Under the pieces are notes generated by a model. It was given only the letters and a program-made list of their open reading frames with translations, was not told the DNA's origin and did no database searches. This document shows, one piece after another, positions 1-13,115 of a stretch of DNA of 64,000 nucleotides. Both the position numbers and the translations under genes were made by a program. This stretch comes from Verpa conica (Eukaryota; Ascomycota; Pezizomycetes; Pezizales; Morchellaceae), in the NCBI GenBank assembly GCA_033030425.1, contig JAUFSD010000003.1, positions 1,302,001 through 1,366,000 of the forward strand. Direction: 5' to 3'. Positions within the stretch are counted from its first letter, which is position 1; each line of letters opens with the position of its first letter.

Positions 1-2629
1 GGCGTAGGCAATAAGTACGGGGAAATGTAGGTTTTATTCTTACCAATTGGCAGGTATATTTTTCTCACTGGGTCGTTACCTCCAATAGAGACCCCCTGAC
101 CTGAGACTTGCATTTTCCGGTACTTATTACCTGCCTCGAGTAGATTACGAGAACTAAGTAATTCCTTATGTCTAATAACGCGACTCTAGCTTCATGTACG
201 AGAGTGGGTTCATTATTATCGTTTCATAGAAGACTTGTCCTTCCGTTGGCTAATAAACTTGGGGAAGGGTAACTCGCCAACGGCCTTTCCCCGTGTAACA
301 CAACTGCTTTTGGTATGGTGCCAATGAATGACGACGGTGGATGATGAATGATGGCAAAACACAAAACTTGATTGCTTTTTTCTTTGAGGGAGATATGTCA
401 GCATGCAAGGTTTGTTCCAGAAACCCGATGGACAAGGCCGCCTATATACTTGTCGAGAACCCGGATGCGGCACTGGAGAATTCTGCACTGTGCTCCTCGT
501 CGAAAAGTTGACAATACCATCCCGTTGCTCGTTTGGGAGAGAAAATGTGGTGATCACTATGATGGATTTGGTGTTGTTGAACTGGCATGGTCTTGGCGAT
601 GTTTAACTGTTTTGGATTGTTTGGGACCTCCTGCTCACCGGCTTGGATATTCGGTTAGTCAATGCCAAGACTGATATTGCTTTTTTGCCGTAATGCGTGG
701 TCGCGGCGACGATCTGTTGGCCTGGGCTGGGGAAGGTTTCTGGGAAACCTTGCAAGAAATGGCCCAGGCCTGATCTGAAATCAAAAAGGGGAAAGCCATC
801 TTCTTTCCTCTTGGTCGCCTTATTTCAAGACACGTCTGCCAGAAGGAGATCCTTCTGCTTCTATTTTTGATCTAAGGGAGGATTGCATAAGCCCTCTTAA
901 ACCGAGATAATATAGTAATCTTAGGACGCTTCAAGATTTTGATGCGTGTACTGGCGGATCTGGGGTTTAGGGGTTCGCAAGTCTTACTTCTACGATAACT
1001 TCGAATAACGTCATCGGTAGGCTGTTTTAGAGTAGCTCCCACCCGACACCGGCCAGCGACAGCCACGCGACATGAACCCAGCGGACATTTTTTCAAGCAT
1101 GGCTTGCGGGCGTGTTTGCCAAGCCAACAGGAGACAGGAGTCGAGTCGGGTAAGTATATCATAGGTAGGACCAGAGGGTGAATGGGTAGTACAGGCACTC
1201 GGAGCAGGTATAAGGAACCCGAAAGCAGGGGTGTAAAGTTGACCAAATAGGTCGAGACAAATCAAGAATTGTTCCTCTACAAGCAGAGACCACTTCAGGA
1301 TCTCGAGTGCTGGACTAGGTACAACCAGCATACAAGTATAGAATATCGCTACAGTACAAGCACTTTGGAGTTGAGCACAAGTAGGTCTCTGTATGCACGT
1401 ACCCTAAGGGCAATATCTGGTTGCTGTAGCGTACCATACATGTATCTTGTCTGGAACGGGCACTATTGGGTGCAGGGTACTGAGGTGGGGAGGTGGGAGA
1501 GTCTAGATGGAGATGTCTCGATATGCAGGTGATGTGAATAGTTGTTCGGACGCTGAGGGAGTGGCAATTTGCTGGGGCAATCTTGCACCACTGCTTGCCT
1601 GCATCCACACATCCATCCACACACCCTCCCCTCCGCCTCCTCCACGGAAATCCCCCGCTCCACACCACCGCAGAAAAAATAAATAAAGTGGACGAACGAA
1701 CCTCCACCGAAATACAGAGCAGGGCCAGGGATAAAGGAACAAAAAATGATCTAGGCCCTGTCTACTGCCTTGTGCTTGATCCCTCTCCTCCTGAACATAG
1801 CTTAGCACATTCCCCCCCCCAAAATCCCCTTTCTGCCAGCCTGGTGTTGAAATTGTTGAAATAGGACCCTTTCTCGGCGGCCTCACCTCAACCCCCCCCC
1901 ACCTTCCCCCTCCCCCACTCTCTGAGCCCTTATCCGTTGCCCGGTACCTAGGTATTTGGACTTTCACAAGAAGCCCTCCGTCTGCCTATCCTTGAGTGCC
2001 ATCGCCATCGCCATTGTTCTTCTGCTGTCTTTCCCGATCCAGCTGAAATACTCTTTCTCCAGCTGTAGAGAGAAGGGAGGAATTGGCGACAACGTCACGC
2101 AATTGATTGTTCCCTCACAAAAGAAACATAGCACATTGGTGACGCTGGCCACATTGCAATTAATAAAGCAAGCCCGTCTCGAAATACCCACCTACCTATC
2201 CATCGGCGTGAGAAGAGGCCAAAGGGGAATACGGGCAGAGCGGAAGAGGGAAATAATCGTTCCTGGGGATTGTTGCGCCGCATACTGAATTTTCTGGAAC
2301 TGGTCAGAAAACCGGATCTCAAACGCCACTTTCCCGCAATCTCCTCAAACGCCCTGTAACCTCTTCCGTGATCATGAGCATTAGGCACGACTTAAGGGTT
2401 CTCTGACACTACACGTTTTGTTTTTCGCCGTCATCCTGCTCCTGCCCTGCCCGCCTCCGCCGCCATCTGTCGTCATATCTCCCCCCTCTCCCAGGCACCG
2501 CTCCCTAAAAGGAAGGTCATCCCTCCTTATCCACTCCACTACAATCTTTCCCCATAAATTACAAGCAAACTCGCCCAACTGGATCACAAAAAGATTCAAA
2601 CGGATATTGGGCAACCAAACATTCCGCAA
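1..2629. other. Gene-free stretch, promoter side of the phosphatase gene
   Basis: No open frame here looks like protein: candidates are short, biased in composition and overlap in several frames. The right part (about 1600-2600) is rich in C and T runs on the + strand, including C tracts near 1813 and 1890. Such tracts are common in fungal promoters and 5' leaders, so the last few hundred bases probably hold the promoter and leader of the phosphatase gene starting at 2630. Confidence 0.5.
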
Positions 2630-5367
2630 ATGTCTGTCACCACCTCCCGGCCGTCACCACGTTCGTCCCTCGAGTTCCCTCTCAGCAACAGTAGTCCACA
2701 ATCCCATATCCGTTCACAGCACCCTGCGCCCGCACCTGGACCAACATCGCATCCTGCGACAGTACCAGCACCAGCATCAGTATATCCCCCCACCCCACCC
2801 CCCAATCCCCCTACAAGTACTAGAACAAAACTTACAAAGGCATAGAACCACAATCCCTCAAGCTCAGGTGGAGGAGGATATTTCGGCCTGGTAATAGATT
2901 CAGCCGATAATCAACCTAATGCAAAGAACAACTGGTCATCTTCCGGTTCATCTGTCCGATCAACCGCAGCCCGATCACCTCGCCCAGTTCAGCTTGACAA
3001 TGTCTCCTCATTATTCCAGAAACAATCAGAAGCGATAGCCATGAGTCTCCACCTCAATAGGACAAACAGTATGCCGCATGTTACTGATGCAGACTACGCT
3101 TCCAGTGAGCACTTTGACGATAGGAGTAGTTTTTCACCTTTAGCACCTGGGTCCTATGTTAATCCTCTTAATGTTCCTGCAACTCCCGATGTCAATGGTA
3201 TCCAGAAGGATCCACTAAGCACCCTAAGTGCATTAAATAATCCTAGTTCACCAACAAGACCAAGTATTTTTAATGGGGCCTGCGTGGCATCCCCGGTTTC
3301 GTTTGACAAGGGCTTGAGTGCCTTTACAAGACCGAATGATGGCCTTTCCCGTCTCTCGGCACCTTCAAGTCCCAAACCTCTTAACTTGTCACTTCCAAAC
3401 TTTGCTTTGCAACGAAAGAAGAGTCATGGGCGATCGGCAACATTACCAAACCCTTCGAAAGAAGGAGAGCCAGTATTTGTGACAGCCTCGATGCTTTCGG
3501 ACCTACTAGACGGGAAGACATCGAGTTTACTACTGTTGGACGTCCGAACATACAAGGCTTTCGCACAATCACGGATTACTAAAGCAGTCAATCTTTGTAT
3601 TCCTACAACACTGCTGAAGCGACCATCATTCAGTGTTACTAAGCTATCGGAGACATTTGCAAAGGATGAAGATAAGGAAAGGTTTGCGAAATGGAAAGAT
3701 ATGGGGTATATTGTAGTATATGATAGCGATTCCCAAAATGATAAAGATGCTGCGGCATCTACACCTCTACACACGTTGAGCAAGTTTGTTAGGGAAGGTT
3801 GGAAGGGCCAAGCTTATATCTTAAAAGGTTTGCACTTTTCCGAGATTTAAAAAGACGCAAACGGCTAATGTTTTATAGGTGGATTTAACGAATTTTCTTC
3901 GAAATACCCCGAAAAGATTGATAAATCACAGCTCGCTGGGGCAACTTCCCCAAGAAATTTATCACTGAGCGGAAAGTTTCCTGGTGCCCAGAAGGGTGTT
4001 GGTCCATTGTACTGCCCGATGCCGACATCTCAGAAAACTGTGGTCAACCCATTTTTCTCCAATATTCGACAAAATATGGACTTGATTGGTGGGGTTGGTG
4101 AGATCGCAATAACATTACCACAGAATATGGGAGGGGATACTGTCAATGCGCTGCCTTCCTGGCTGAAGAAGGTTGCCACCGATAAAGATGCTTCAAAGAT
4201 TATTGCGGAGAAGTTTTTAAATCTGGAGAAAGAAGAGCAACGGCGGATGCAGGATGCGCTCAATGTTTCCGTAATATATGACTCTCCTCTATCAACAGTT
4301 GTGAAACCGCATGTTCTCGCTGGTGTAGAGAAGGGAAACAAGAACCGGTATAACAACATTTGGCCGTATGACCATGCCCGAGTAAAGCTACAGGAATACC
4401 CCGATCACGAGTGTGATTACGTCAATGCCAGTCACGTATCAGCGAAAAATAGCTCGAAGAAGTATATTGCATCTCAAGCCCCTTTACCTGCTACTTTTAG
4501 AGTAAGACTCCAACTTATTCGCTTTTTGAGTATTATTCTAATGGGTAATAGGATTTTTGGAGTATGGTTTGGGAACAGGATGTACGAGTTATCGTCATGT
4601 TGACTGCTGAGGAGGAGGGGGGGCAGGTTAAAAGCCACAAATACTGGGAATCCAATAAATATGGACCTTTGAAATTGGCGCATTTATCGGAACGTCGTGT
4701 TTCACTTGATCCTTCATATTTGAAGATTAGCCCGAAAAGACGCTCAACAGAGAGCCATGCAAATGGGCCTCCGCCTCTTGACCCGAATATTCCTTTCATC
4801 GTTGTCAGAAAGTTCACACTTGAGCATATGTCGCATCCGTTCTCGCCGATTCGTGAGATTACCCAACTCCAATATTCTTCGTGGCCAGACTTCGGTGCAC
4901 CAGCACACCCGGCCCATATCTTAGGATTAATTGAACACACCGACGCTGTTGTTAGGTCTAGTGGAACTACCGATTCCTCTTCGTCACCATCGCGTAGACC
5001 CATTCTTGTGCACTGCAGTGCCGGCTGTGGGCGGACGGGAGCTTTCTGTGCGGTGGATTCAGTGATAAGCATGTTGCAGGGCCAACGCTTGAAACAGAAG
5101 CGGTTGTTACGTGATGGAGGAGATTCTTGCTCTGACGGGGAGGGTCATGGAAGGATGGGGAGGCTAGGCCTTAGCGATACAGAAGAGAGGGATGAAGAGT
5201 GGATGTATAAGGATGATGAGGACTTGATCTGCAAGGCGGTTGGTGACTTCAGAGATCAAAGGCTCTCGATGGTACAAAGCCTGAGGCAGTTTGTGCTATG
5301 TTATGAAACGGTGTTGGAGTGGTCCGTGAGACAGAACCCGATCGATTCGGGAAAGAGGAAGGCATAG
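2630..5367 (+). CDS. MAPK-type protein tyrosine phosphatase with N-terminal rhodanese domain (Pyp1/Ptp2/Ptp3 type)
   Basis: Four exons (2630-2779, 2846-3827, 3879-4501, 4552-5367) give 856 codons plus stop; introns of 66, 51 and 50 bp keep the phase. A Ser/Pro-rich N-terminus is followed by a rhodanese/Cdc25-like domain (about residues 255-400), then a classical PTP domain (about 500-850). The PTP domain has the WPDFGAP loop (acid D698) and the P-loop HCSAGCGRTG (nucleophile C740), so it should be active. In the rhodanese domain the expected Cys loop reads YDSDSQND, so that domain is probably non-catalytic. In yeasts this architecture dephosphorylates Hog1/Sty1- and Fus3-type MAP kinases, with the N-terminal domain serving docking. 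The substrate is inferred. Start chosen as the first ATG of the frame that joins through the first intron. Confidence 0.9.
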
Positions 5368-8300
5368 TTCGGTCTTTGTATTAGGCTTCTTGTTTTCGGT
5401 CTGGTGTATATGGCGGTTTGTGGGGTCTTTGCATTCAAGATTTTGGCATGTGTTCATGAAAAATGGGTCTTACGAACAAAAGAAGGTTATGCCTAGGGTT
5501 TTTTCTTTCGTTTTTATATACATTTTTTCTTTCTTTTTTCCTTCATATCTATTTGCCTTCGCGGTGGTGGTGGTAAATATGGCGGTGTTTTTTAGCCCGA
5601 GATTCCATTTCCTCTTCTATTTTTGTATTAGGAAAGTTTTTATTTGCTTTATTTTTGTTTCTGCTTTCTTGTTTGGGAGGGGGTCATTCATCATATATAC
5701 ATATACAAGGTATTTATTCAATGGGCTTACAACTCTACATATTTTCTATTTACCTACCTACACTTAGAAGGCAGGCATTAAATTTAAATTTATTTTAGGG
5801 AGAGAATACTTGAATAGAGGGGATTTACATGTAATTACGGCTGTGTAGATAATAAACTTGGGTATATTTGGGCAATCTAGTGCACCTGGACAGGTTCGGT
5901 GGTATCATCATAGTTAATACCACAGGGGCTTTTTTAAAACGCTACCGACTTCAGGTGTTTTCTTTTTCTTTTTCTTATAAGTATACTTAGTCGTTCATTA
6001 ATATCTCGTGATGAGGCTACAATCACATAGCCTTGCCAAAGTAATCATGATGTAACAGCTGCGTAGGTTCACTATATGTGTTTATTCTTCACTTTTGTTG
6101 CTCTTATACAATTATTTATGTGGCTGTGGCTCTCTTATAGGTGAAGTACATGTACGTTGCGCAGTATCAACTTCAACTTCGTTCCGAGATATTAATAAAC
6201 GCCCAAGTAAATAGTGGCCAAAACAGTCTATAAACGACTTGAAAATGAACCAAAATAAACAAATGCAGTTAGGGAGTTTCTAGGGATACCCCCCCTCATT
6301 AATTAAACGGGCCTTCGAGCTATATATATATGATAAGGGATATGTTTTATTATTTAGCTTACGCTATAGCTTAGATGACGTAACGCATGCAGCGCTTATT
6401 GCCTAAAGCCCCATAAAATTATAGTTTGAGCCAAAGAGATAAAAGATTGACCGCATGATATCTGTGAGGTTTTCTAAATCAACCACTATGGTGAGAAAGG
6501 TCATAGCAATGAGCTTCTTTTTTTGACCTGCCCACAGTCCCTACCCGATCCTCCTGTACTATCTCCAAGATTAACATGGGGGGGGGGTAGTGCGTTGAGT
6601 TTAGAATACCTGACGCCAACTAGCAGGTCCATATATTGTTTGGCTGTTTGAAAAGGGGACTTGACCCAGATGTATGGCTTGGGGAATTAAATTTCATGAT
6701 ATAAGCTGAGGCGACAGTAGCTATACAACATGGAGCTATCTAGAGGTTATTATTTGTGGGTATGTACACTGATGTCTTTGGAATAGGGGTAGCAAGTCTC
6801 TGCTCGGTGATCGCCCAGACGAGTGATATTTTGTGATCTTAAATATATATAACTAAACAAAATTTCTACGAGATAGGTAGATACGTACTGAGGGCGAGGG
6901 AAAAGGAGCTTCTTCCCTGCATTAGGGTTAAGATCTATGTCTAACTTCCCATCGGGTGTCCCTTGTGACTATTAACTGCTTGATACTGTCTGAGGAGGTC
7001 GTATTAGTCAATAATTACGATATTCAATTATGAATGATCCCCTAATGACTCCAGAATATATTTAGACATTAAGAGGGCTTTTGGTACAACTATTGGGAAG
7101 CCTAGGTTTCTTTGACTAATTCAGCAGGGGAGAAGGTTGTCTGCACTTCGCACGTTGTGTACGTACTATCTGCCGTAGTGTCCTTTACGTTTAATCAGGT
7201 GAGCTCTTGGCAACGATCACAACTTGGATCATTATTACTTGGCAACAGAAACAAGGCTGGGCCCTGTTAATTTATTCTGCTGTCATTAATTTCTTGGGTA
7301 GTCTTTTTTCTCGATAGGATTTTTGAGCTCACAAGCTAGGGCTAGAGAATGAAAGGAGAGGGATGAGCGTTTTCATTAAGTAGTAGTGATTACGAGATGA
7401 GGGGGGCTCCCAAGAAGAAATGAACTTCGAAGATGTGATGGAACTCTTCATGTCGTGACTCCTATGTTTGTGGCGTCTCTGTTGATCGATATGGGTCCCA
7501 GGTAAGTGAAAGGTCCGTTCAGGCCTCACCACTAGATCTAAGCTTTTAGCGACCTTTCTAGGTTGACTCTTCTGGTTGAGATTGTGCTTCTGCCAACTAA
7601 TATGTGGATAAAATAATTCTGGTTTTAGTATCTCGGTGAAGCTTGGTGGCTTTGGCCTACTATTGGGAGAGCTGCGTTGCTTCCTCATCACCCAGAATGA
7701 GAACGGCTTTTATTGATCTCTCAAAAGTTGCTTTGTACCTGATAGACTAAGGTGAGGACAGTGGATGAAATAAAACACAAACAGGTGCCGAGCAGCCAAA
7801 AAAAGGAGCTCGAGAAGAGAGGAAGAGATGGGAGCTATACTCGCGCTAGGCTTTGAAATATATTCTGAGAAGTGCAAGCATGTGATCACTAAGGGGGCTT
7901 TGTAGTTGGGCTTGAACGAATAGCTGAGGGAGTTATTGGCATGAGAACTACATGTACTTGAAATAAGTAGCTATCCCTATAAAGGTCATCATGAAATGCA
8001 TTTCAAGATATCTAATTTCAGACACCCTTATTTGTATCTCTCTTGGATTGATGTGTCTGAATAGGTTGGATCCTACCAAGACCCCCCGCATTAATAGAGG
8101 TGTGTACATATATTAAAAATGTATTACGCAAAGCATCAGGAGATTTTTTTTTCTGACCTGCTGAGAAGGCATTCCAAAGAAATATGTACTGTATGTACAG
8201 GAAGAGATCGATATGTGGGCCCACCAGGTTAGAAGTCCACCTGCTTTCCAACACAGGTGATTTCTTGTGAATACGGGGTTTAATGGAAGCTAGGGTTAAG

Positions 8301-8978
8301 ACTTACATATACCTCACCCAATAGTGACCGCGAATGACTGCTTCGTTCAAATTGTAAGCGGCTCGGATCGGTCGCTCCGGAAAAAACCACCAGATAAGAC
8401 TTTATAAAGGTTCTCCCCCCTCACATCTTCTTTCCACCCCTCCAAGTCTCTCTTAACTACCTTAAACTGAAGACAACAACAACAGTGTCCATGGAATATT
8501 GTTGTGCTCTTCTCCACCACGTAATTACTCCGAATCATCGGGCATCACTCGATTACGTGTGCACGACTTAATCTTACTAGGGTCATAGATAGCTTAGAGA
8601 ACGGCAGAACCCGGCAATCACTTCAATCTCTTTACCATCCACATCTAGGAGCATCTATAAACTCAAGGTTGTTTACTACAAGAATAGTTCATTTCTTGCT
8701 GCGATCGTGACTGTTCGGTCCACTCACAACTGCATATCTCTAGCGGACTACGGAGATCACGGACCCCTTTTGTAATTCCTGGCTTTCTTTACTTCGCCTC
8801 AGGTCTTCTATTGTCTTTGCCACATTCACTTCCCGCGACCAATCACCAACAACTCGTCACTATTATAAAAAGATCCCCCCACTGGTATGTTCCTCGTAGC
8901 CACCTTCGCTTACTCATAAAATATTTACCAGCACTGAATCCACCTTATAGTGCTTTGTTTGGACGATTCACAGGCACT
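5368..8978. other. Gene-poor AT-rich stretch
   Basis: The first 500 bases are T-rich 3' flank of the phosphatase gene. After that I see no convincing coding frame. A 120-codon open frame on the - strand (7329-7691) has no recognisable motif and no plausible splice context. G runs (near 6580) and scattered TA-rich segments suggest old, eroded repeats, but no terminal repeats could be paired. Confidence 0.4.
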
Positions 8979-9586
8979 ATGGGGATCACTATCAAGGGTA
9001 AAGCTCGCAGGAGGCCAGGTCGCCCACCTAAGAAATCTCTCCTGTCTAAGATATATTTACAACCACATTCAACACCATTAAAACCCCAGGTTCCCCTCCC
9101 TGAATCAGAGATGGATGTATGGTTTCAATCTGGTCCATTCTCTGCATTACCCCAAGGGGCTACACCGGCCGAGGTTACGGCAGACCTAAAGCTTGTACGC
9201 GCGGTTATCGATGAATTTACAAACATCCTCCTTGACTCTACTGTTGCTGTTGTACCATCACATATTCTTTCGCCATCACCTAGATCCTCAAAGCTTTCGG
9301 GAAGTTTTAAAAAAAACGCGACTGTTTCAATAAAAGTACCTTCTCTTTCAGCCTCTAAAGCCAGCTCGCGTTGTTCCTCTAGGGTTAAAATACAAGCATC
9401 AATTTCAGAGCCAACCAGCTTCTCTGAGCCGCTGACTCCTGAATCTTTTTATGGAGAGGACACAAGCTTAAGGGAGGCTATGTGTAATGAGGAAAAGAGG
9501 CTTATGGATACTATTGTACCGTTTGTTTCTAACCAACTACATGCGACAGAGGTAGAACGGCTTTCTCGATTGAAAAATCGAGGTGC

Positions 9587-9622
<36 letters not shown>

Positions 9623-9659
9623 GATTGGAAAGCAGTTTCGACCAAGGGTCTTGCGTTAG
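8979..9659 (+). CDS. Orphan protein with one AT-hook and a poly-serine tract
   Basis: A single open frame of 226 codons starts at the ATG at 8979; the frame is open back to 8811 but has no earlier ATG. Near the N-terminus RRRPGRPPKK (residues 10-19) is a canonical AT-hook, which binds the minor groove of AT-rich DNA. The middle is Ser/Pro/Lys-rich without a fold I recognise. A run of about a dozen serines near the C-terminus is encoded by an AGT microsatellite (about 9585-9620). It lies alone in gene-poor DNA. Codon composition looks protein-like and the frame is uninterrupted, so I believe it is a gene, perhaps lineage-restricted and nuclear. Unspliced structure and start are uncertain. Confidence 0.5.
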
Positions 9660-11364
9660 GGTAATGGAACACAGCTTGAATGGTAAAGTCAGGATGATAG
9701 CGCAAGAACCGAGCTTTTGTAGGTCAAGAGGACATAGAATACTTATATTTGGGTTCCTTTGGGTGTGCCTATTAAAGGAAGGAGATAGGAAGAAGAGGCT
9801 AATCACTATGCGGTCTATCATGTTTTCCCAGTGGACTACCCATATATCTTGGGGGGGGGGAGCTGCTCGAAGTTTGATTATGGAATTATAATAATTCACC
9901 CTAAGGGAAATTAAATGGTACTTAGTAAAGGGCTTCGAGGTCAAGTCACCACTAGGATTTAGGTTTCAACCAGAAATACCGGGCTGTTAAGTCGGCTCAT
10001 ATAGGGAAATCCCTGATGTTCAACGTACAGCTATATGCGGTCATGTGTAGGCCAGTTACGAATGGCCAACTTCCACAGGACCGTTTCGAAAGCTAAGAGG
10101 TAACTCTATTTCTGAATTTTACAAGAGTCTACAGCTATATAATTCAAAAATAGCCAACGATAGAGATATAATGAAAAGTCTTGAAGCTCTAACTAAACCG
10201 CCTCATCTACTTCATGCCATGTCACTCACCACTCCACCTCAGCAAAAAAAGGCCGTGTACTATGCATCTATAATATAAAACTTCTAAAGTATAACAATAT
10301 GGCTATAACAAAAAATAGTGAGCAATGGCTGAGGAGCTGAAATGTTAGCAGCGAGATTCGAGTGATTTCTAATGACTAGATGCTCAAGCTAGTTGGTGAT
10401 TCAAGTTAGGTAAATATGCTCGAAAGAAATACTTTAGGTTATCTATATTACCCCCTTATACTTATATTCAGCCACAAATAAAGTTTAAAAAGGATTTATT
10501 GAGTTCTCTTACCTCACAACATATGGAAAAGCTTGGGTCGGTTAAAAGTTTTTTCCCACCAGTGGTATGTTAAAGTAAGAAAACACTAGATTCCAGCGTC
10601 CTGTACTTAGATTGAGCGCTCCTAATTAGCATTATTTGGCTTTGTTAGGCGGCAAAGTGACTAGGCCACTAGAGAGGTAAGCCACTAACACTAATATCTA
10701 AGCACCCCAGTAAATTAGTTTTGACTCAAGTACAGGATGGTGGAATCTAGCATTTTTGTACTTTAATTTACCACCGGTTTTGAATAAACTTTTGATCAAG
10801 TTACACTTCCACGTAATCGACAATAACTATGATTTTTTGACCCGACAGTCATAATTTCTCCAGACTCCTAACGCATACAAGCATAATGGGCAGGTGGTTT
10901 GCGACATATAGGGTGTTCAACCACGGTAGTTAAGTTTCGAGATCACTCCTAGGAATATCTGGCTATTCAAATCTAGGCTCTCTACCTATTAAAGATAAGC
11001 TGCTATAAGGACTAGGCACGGGGCTAATTCAAACCCCATCCTCGTATACTCGTGCTTGCAGTTATGGCCTGGCGGAACCAGCCGCTATCTATTTGAGCTA
11101 GAGAAATCAAAACAGGTAATGGCTAGCTATCTAGGTTTGCCACATTAAGTCAAAGAGATTGTAAATCCACCCCCCCCCCTCCTTCTTTTGTGCTGTATCT
11201 TTATTCTGGGAAAACAAGCTTAGTTCTAAAGTGAATACCATGATAAAATTTAACGTAGAAGATACGGCTAGTATAGATTCATTAATCTATTGAAGAACTC
11301 TCTAAAAATAGATCTTATAAAGTTCTTTTACATAAAAGGGTGCTTTTAACTATGAAAAGCTATA

Positions 11365-11391
11365 TAGTAGTAGTAGTAGTAGTAGTAGTAG
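11365..11391. repeat. (AGT)n microsatellite
   Basis: Nine uninterrupted AGT/TAG units in non-coding DNA. The same unit encodes the serine tract of the AT-hook gene 1.8 kb upstream. Confidence 0.9.
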
Positions 11392-12269
11392 CTTTGAAAC
11401 CTATCTTATTCTTTGTAAGCCTCTAAGCTGGTTGGGCGCATGATGCAGATATATAAAGCTAGATAACATCATTGATATTAGTTTTTGACATCCCTCTAAC
11501 TTAGATTTACTATGTATTATTGTATGCCCCACCGCATACCATGGCATGGTAATGATGGGTATCTAGCGGTGATTGTGTATAGGTGTGTTGGAGACGATTC
11601 TAAACTGGGGTACTCTATTTACACCAGGGCTGTGCTTATTTAGGAAGTTAATATGTAGCAAGAGCGAAATGACACGAGATTTTTCCCGGGTATTTCTAGA
11701 AGTTGTATGAGACAAGGAGGGTTCTTTGTAGGGTGTCTTACGTAGTTAGCTAGAGGCCAAGAATGACTTCTAATTCCTACGGCATCAAGGGTAATTAAGG
11801 GGTGGATACATATAAGTATAAATTCATTTATCTATCAGCACAAGCTTTGAGTCACCTTGCTTCAGCTTGAAATAAGATACTAAATATGAATTCATGTGCT
11901 CCATATACTTATGATTAATTCATTCATTCATTGAAGTCATGCGCGATGAAGCGAGCTGGGCGAGATATATCGAGTGACATATTATGATGGAAATTTTATA
12001 CAAAACCCAAACCCACTTTAAAGTATCCCTTACACCATCAACGGTCCCGAGTGGGACCGGTCTTTGCCACAACCCCCGATTTTACAGCCTTGCTACCCAA
12101 CCACTATCTATATAACCCATTGAATTTATAATGATAATGGTTTAGGTTATGTAGTCTAAATTTTCTAGCATAATTTCTGTAATATCTAGAGGTGTTGTGG
12201 TTGGGGTATATCATTGAAAGGCCGGTCTCAAACGGTTGCGTGTAACGGTTTAAGGGACAAGATTTAGCT

Positions 12270-12717
12270 AGTGTAGTCCACGAGGCCGCTCGAGGCGAGG
12301 TAGGGGGGGTGGTCTCGAGGTGCCTCGGCTTTGTGGGCCTCTGGCTTTGGCTCGCCTTGGGAATTAGGAGTCTGGCCTCGAGGTACCTCGAGGAGCCTTG
12401 ACACATAGAACTATTTTTAGTGATAATTAAAAGCTATTAAATAATGGCCAATAGCGGTCAATCCATATGAGGTCATAGGCATATAGGATATATGAGGTTG
12501 GGCTTACCCCCTCCTCCAGGCATATGTAGTACCAAACTATCATTCTATTGCTTGCACCTGTACTTTCACAAATAGTGACAAATTATAGTGGGAATAGCTA
12601 ACTTATACTTCTACTAGAGCCTGTGATATTTTTTTAATTTATTATTATTTACCTCGAGCCACCTAGAGGCGAGCCCGGAGAGAAGCCTCGAGGTACCTCG
12701 GCCTCGTGGACCACACT
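12270..12717. mobile_element. Non-autonomous MULE-like MITE with 10-bp target duplication
   Basis: The element is 448 bp. Its ends are inverted repeats: AGTGTAGTCCACGAGGCC at the left and the complement of AGTGTGGTCCACGAGGCC at the right (17 of 18 match). It is flanked on both sides by the same 10 bases, AGATTTAGCT (12260-12269 and 12718-12727). Inside are several palindromic CCTCGAGGTACCTCG-type blocks (about 12372 and 12685) and GC content visibly above the flanks; no transposase. A 10-bp duplication fits the 8-11 bp range of Mutator-like elements, so mobilisation in trans by a MULE transposase is inferred. The perfect target duplication suggests a fairly recent insertion. Confidence 0.85.
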
Positions 12718-13115
12718 AGATTTAGCTACTTGTACAGTACTAAAGACCCTGTATCTCACAAAAATTCACCCAGGAGAGGTGACCAGCATAAGATGGTCCT
12801 GGTTTCAGTAAGTGGCATTCTGATATCTACCACGATAGGCAAAGCTCACGTCTTAAGACCATAGTGACAGCCAAAATGACCCACTAGAGAAAGAGGCAGC
12901 GCTACGTTCACTTATAATCCAAACTCTAGGCAATATCCCTCAATAAAAAAATTCCATTTAGAAAAAATAGCAAACCGACATAAAACCATTAGACGATGAT
13001 ATATTATCTATAAATCCGTGCACAATGATAAGTAGTAGTATTACGAGCACTTCAACCTTTCTCGCAGTAGAAGGCGCTTAAGATTCCACTTCTCCACTCT
13101 CCAACACCAAAGTAC

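Larger units (their letters stand above)
9660..13115. other. Gene-poor repeat-rich stretch
   Basis: No coding gene recognised. It holds G and C homopolymers (about 9850 and 11170), a TAG microsatellite at 11365, a copy of a dispersed repeat at 11899-11915 and the MITE at 12270-12717. A 100-codon - strand frame at 12104-12406 lies across the MITE end and is not a gene. Confidence 0.45.

Noticed and set aside
7329..7691. 120-codon open frame on the - strand
   Set aside because: No motif, basic low-information composition, no splice context and stop-dense neighbours; length is within chance for AT-moderate DNA.
12104..12406. 100-codon - strand frame
   Set aside because: It spans the left end of the MULE-like MITE and translates its inverted repeat.
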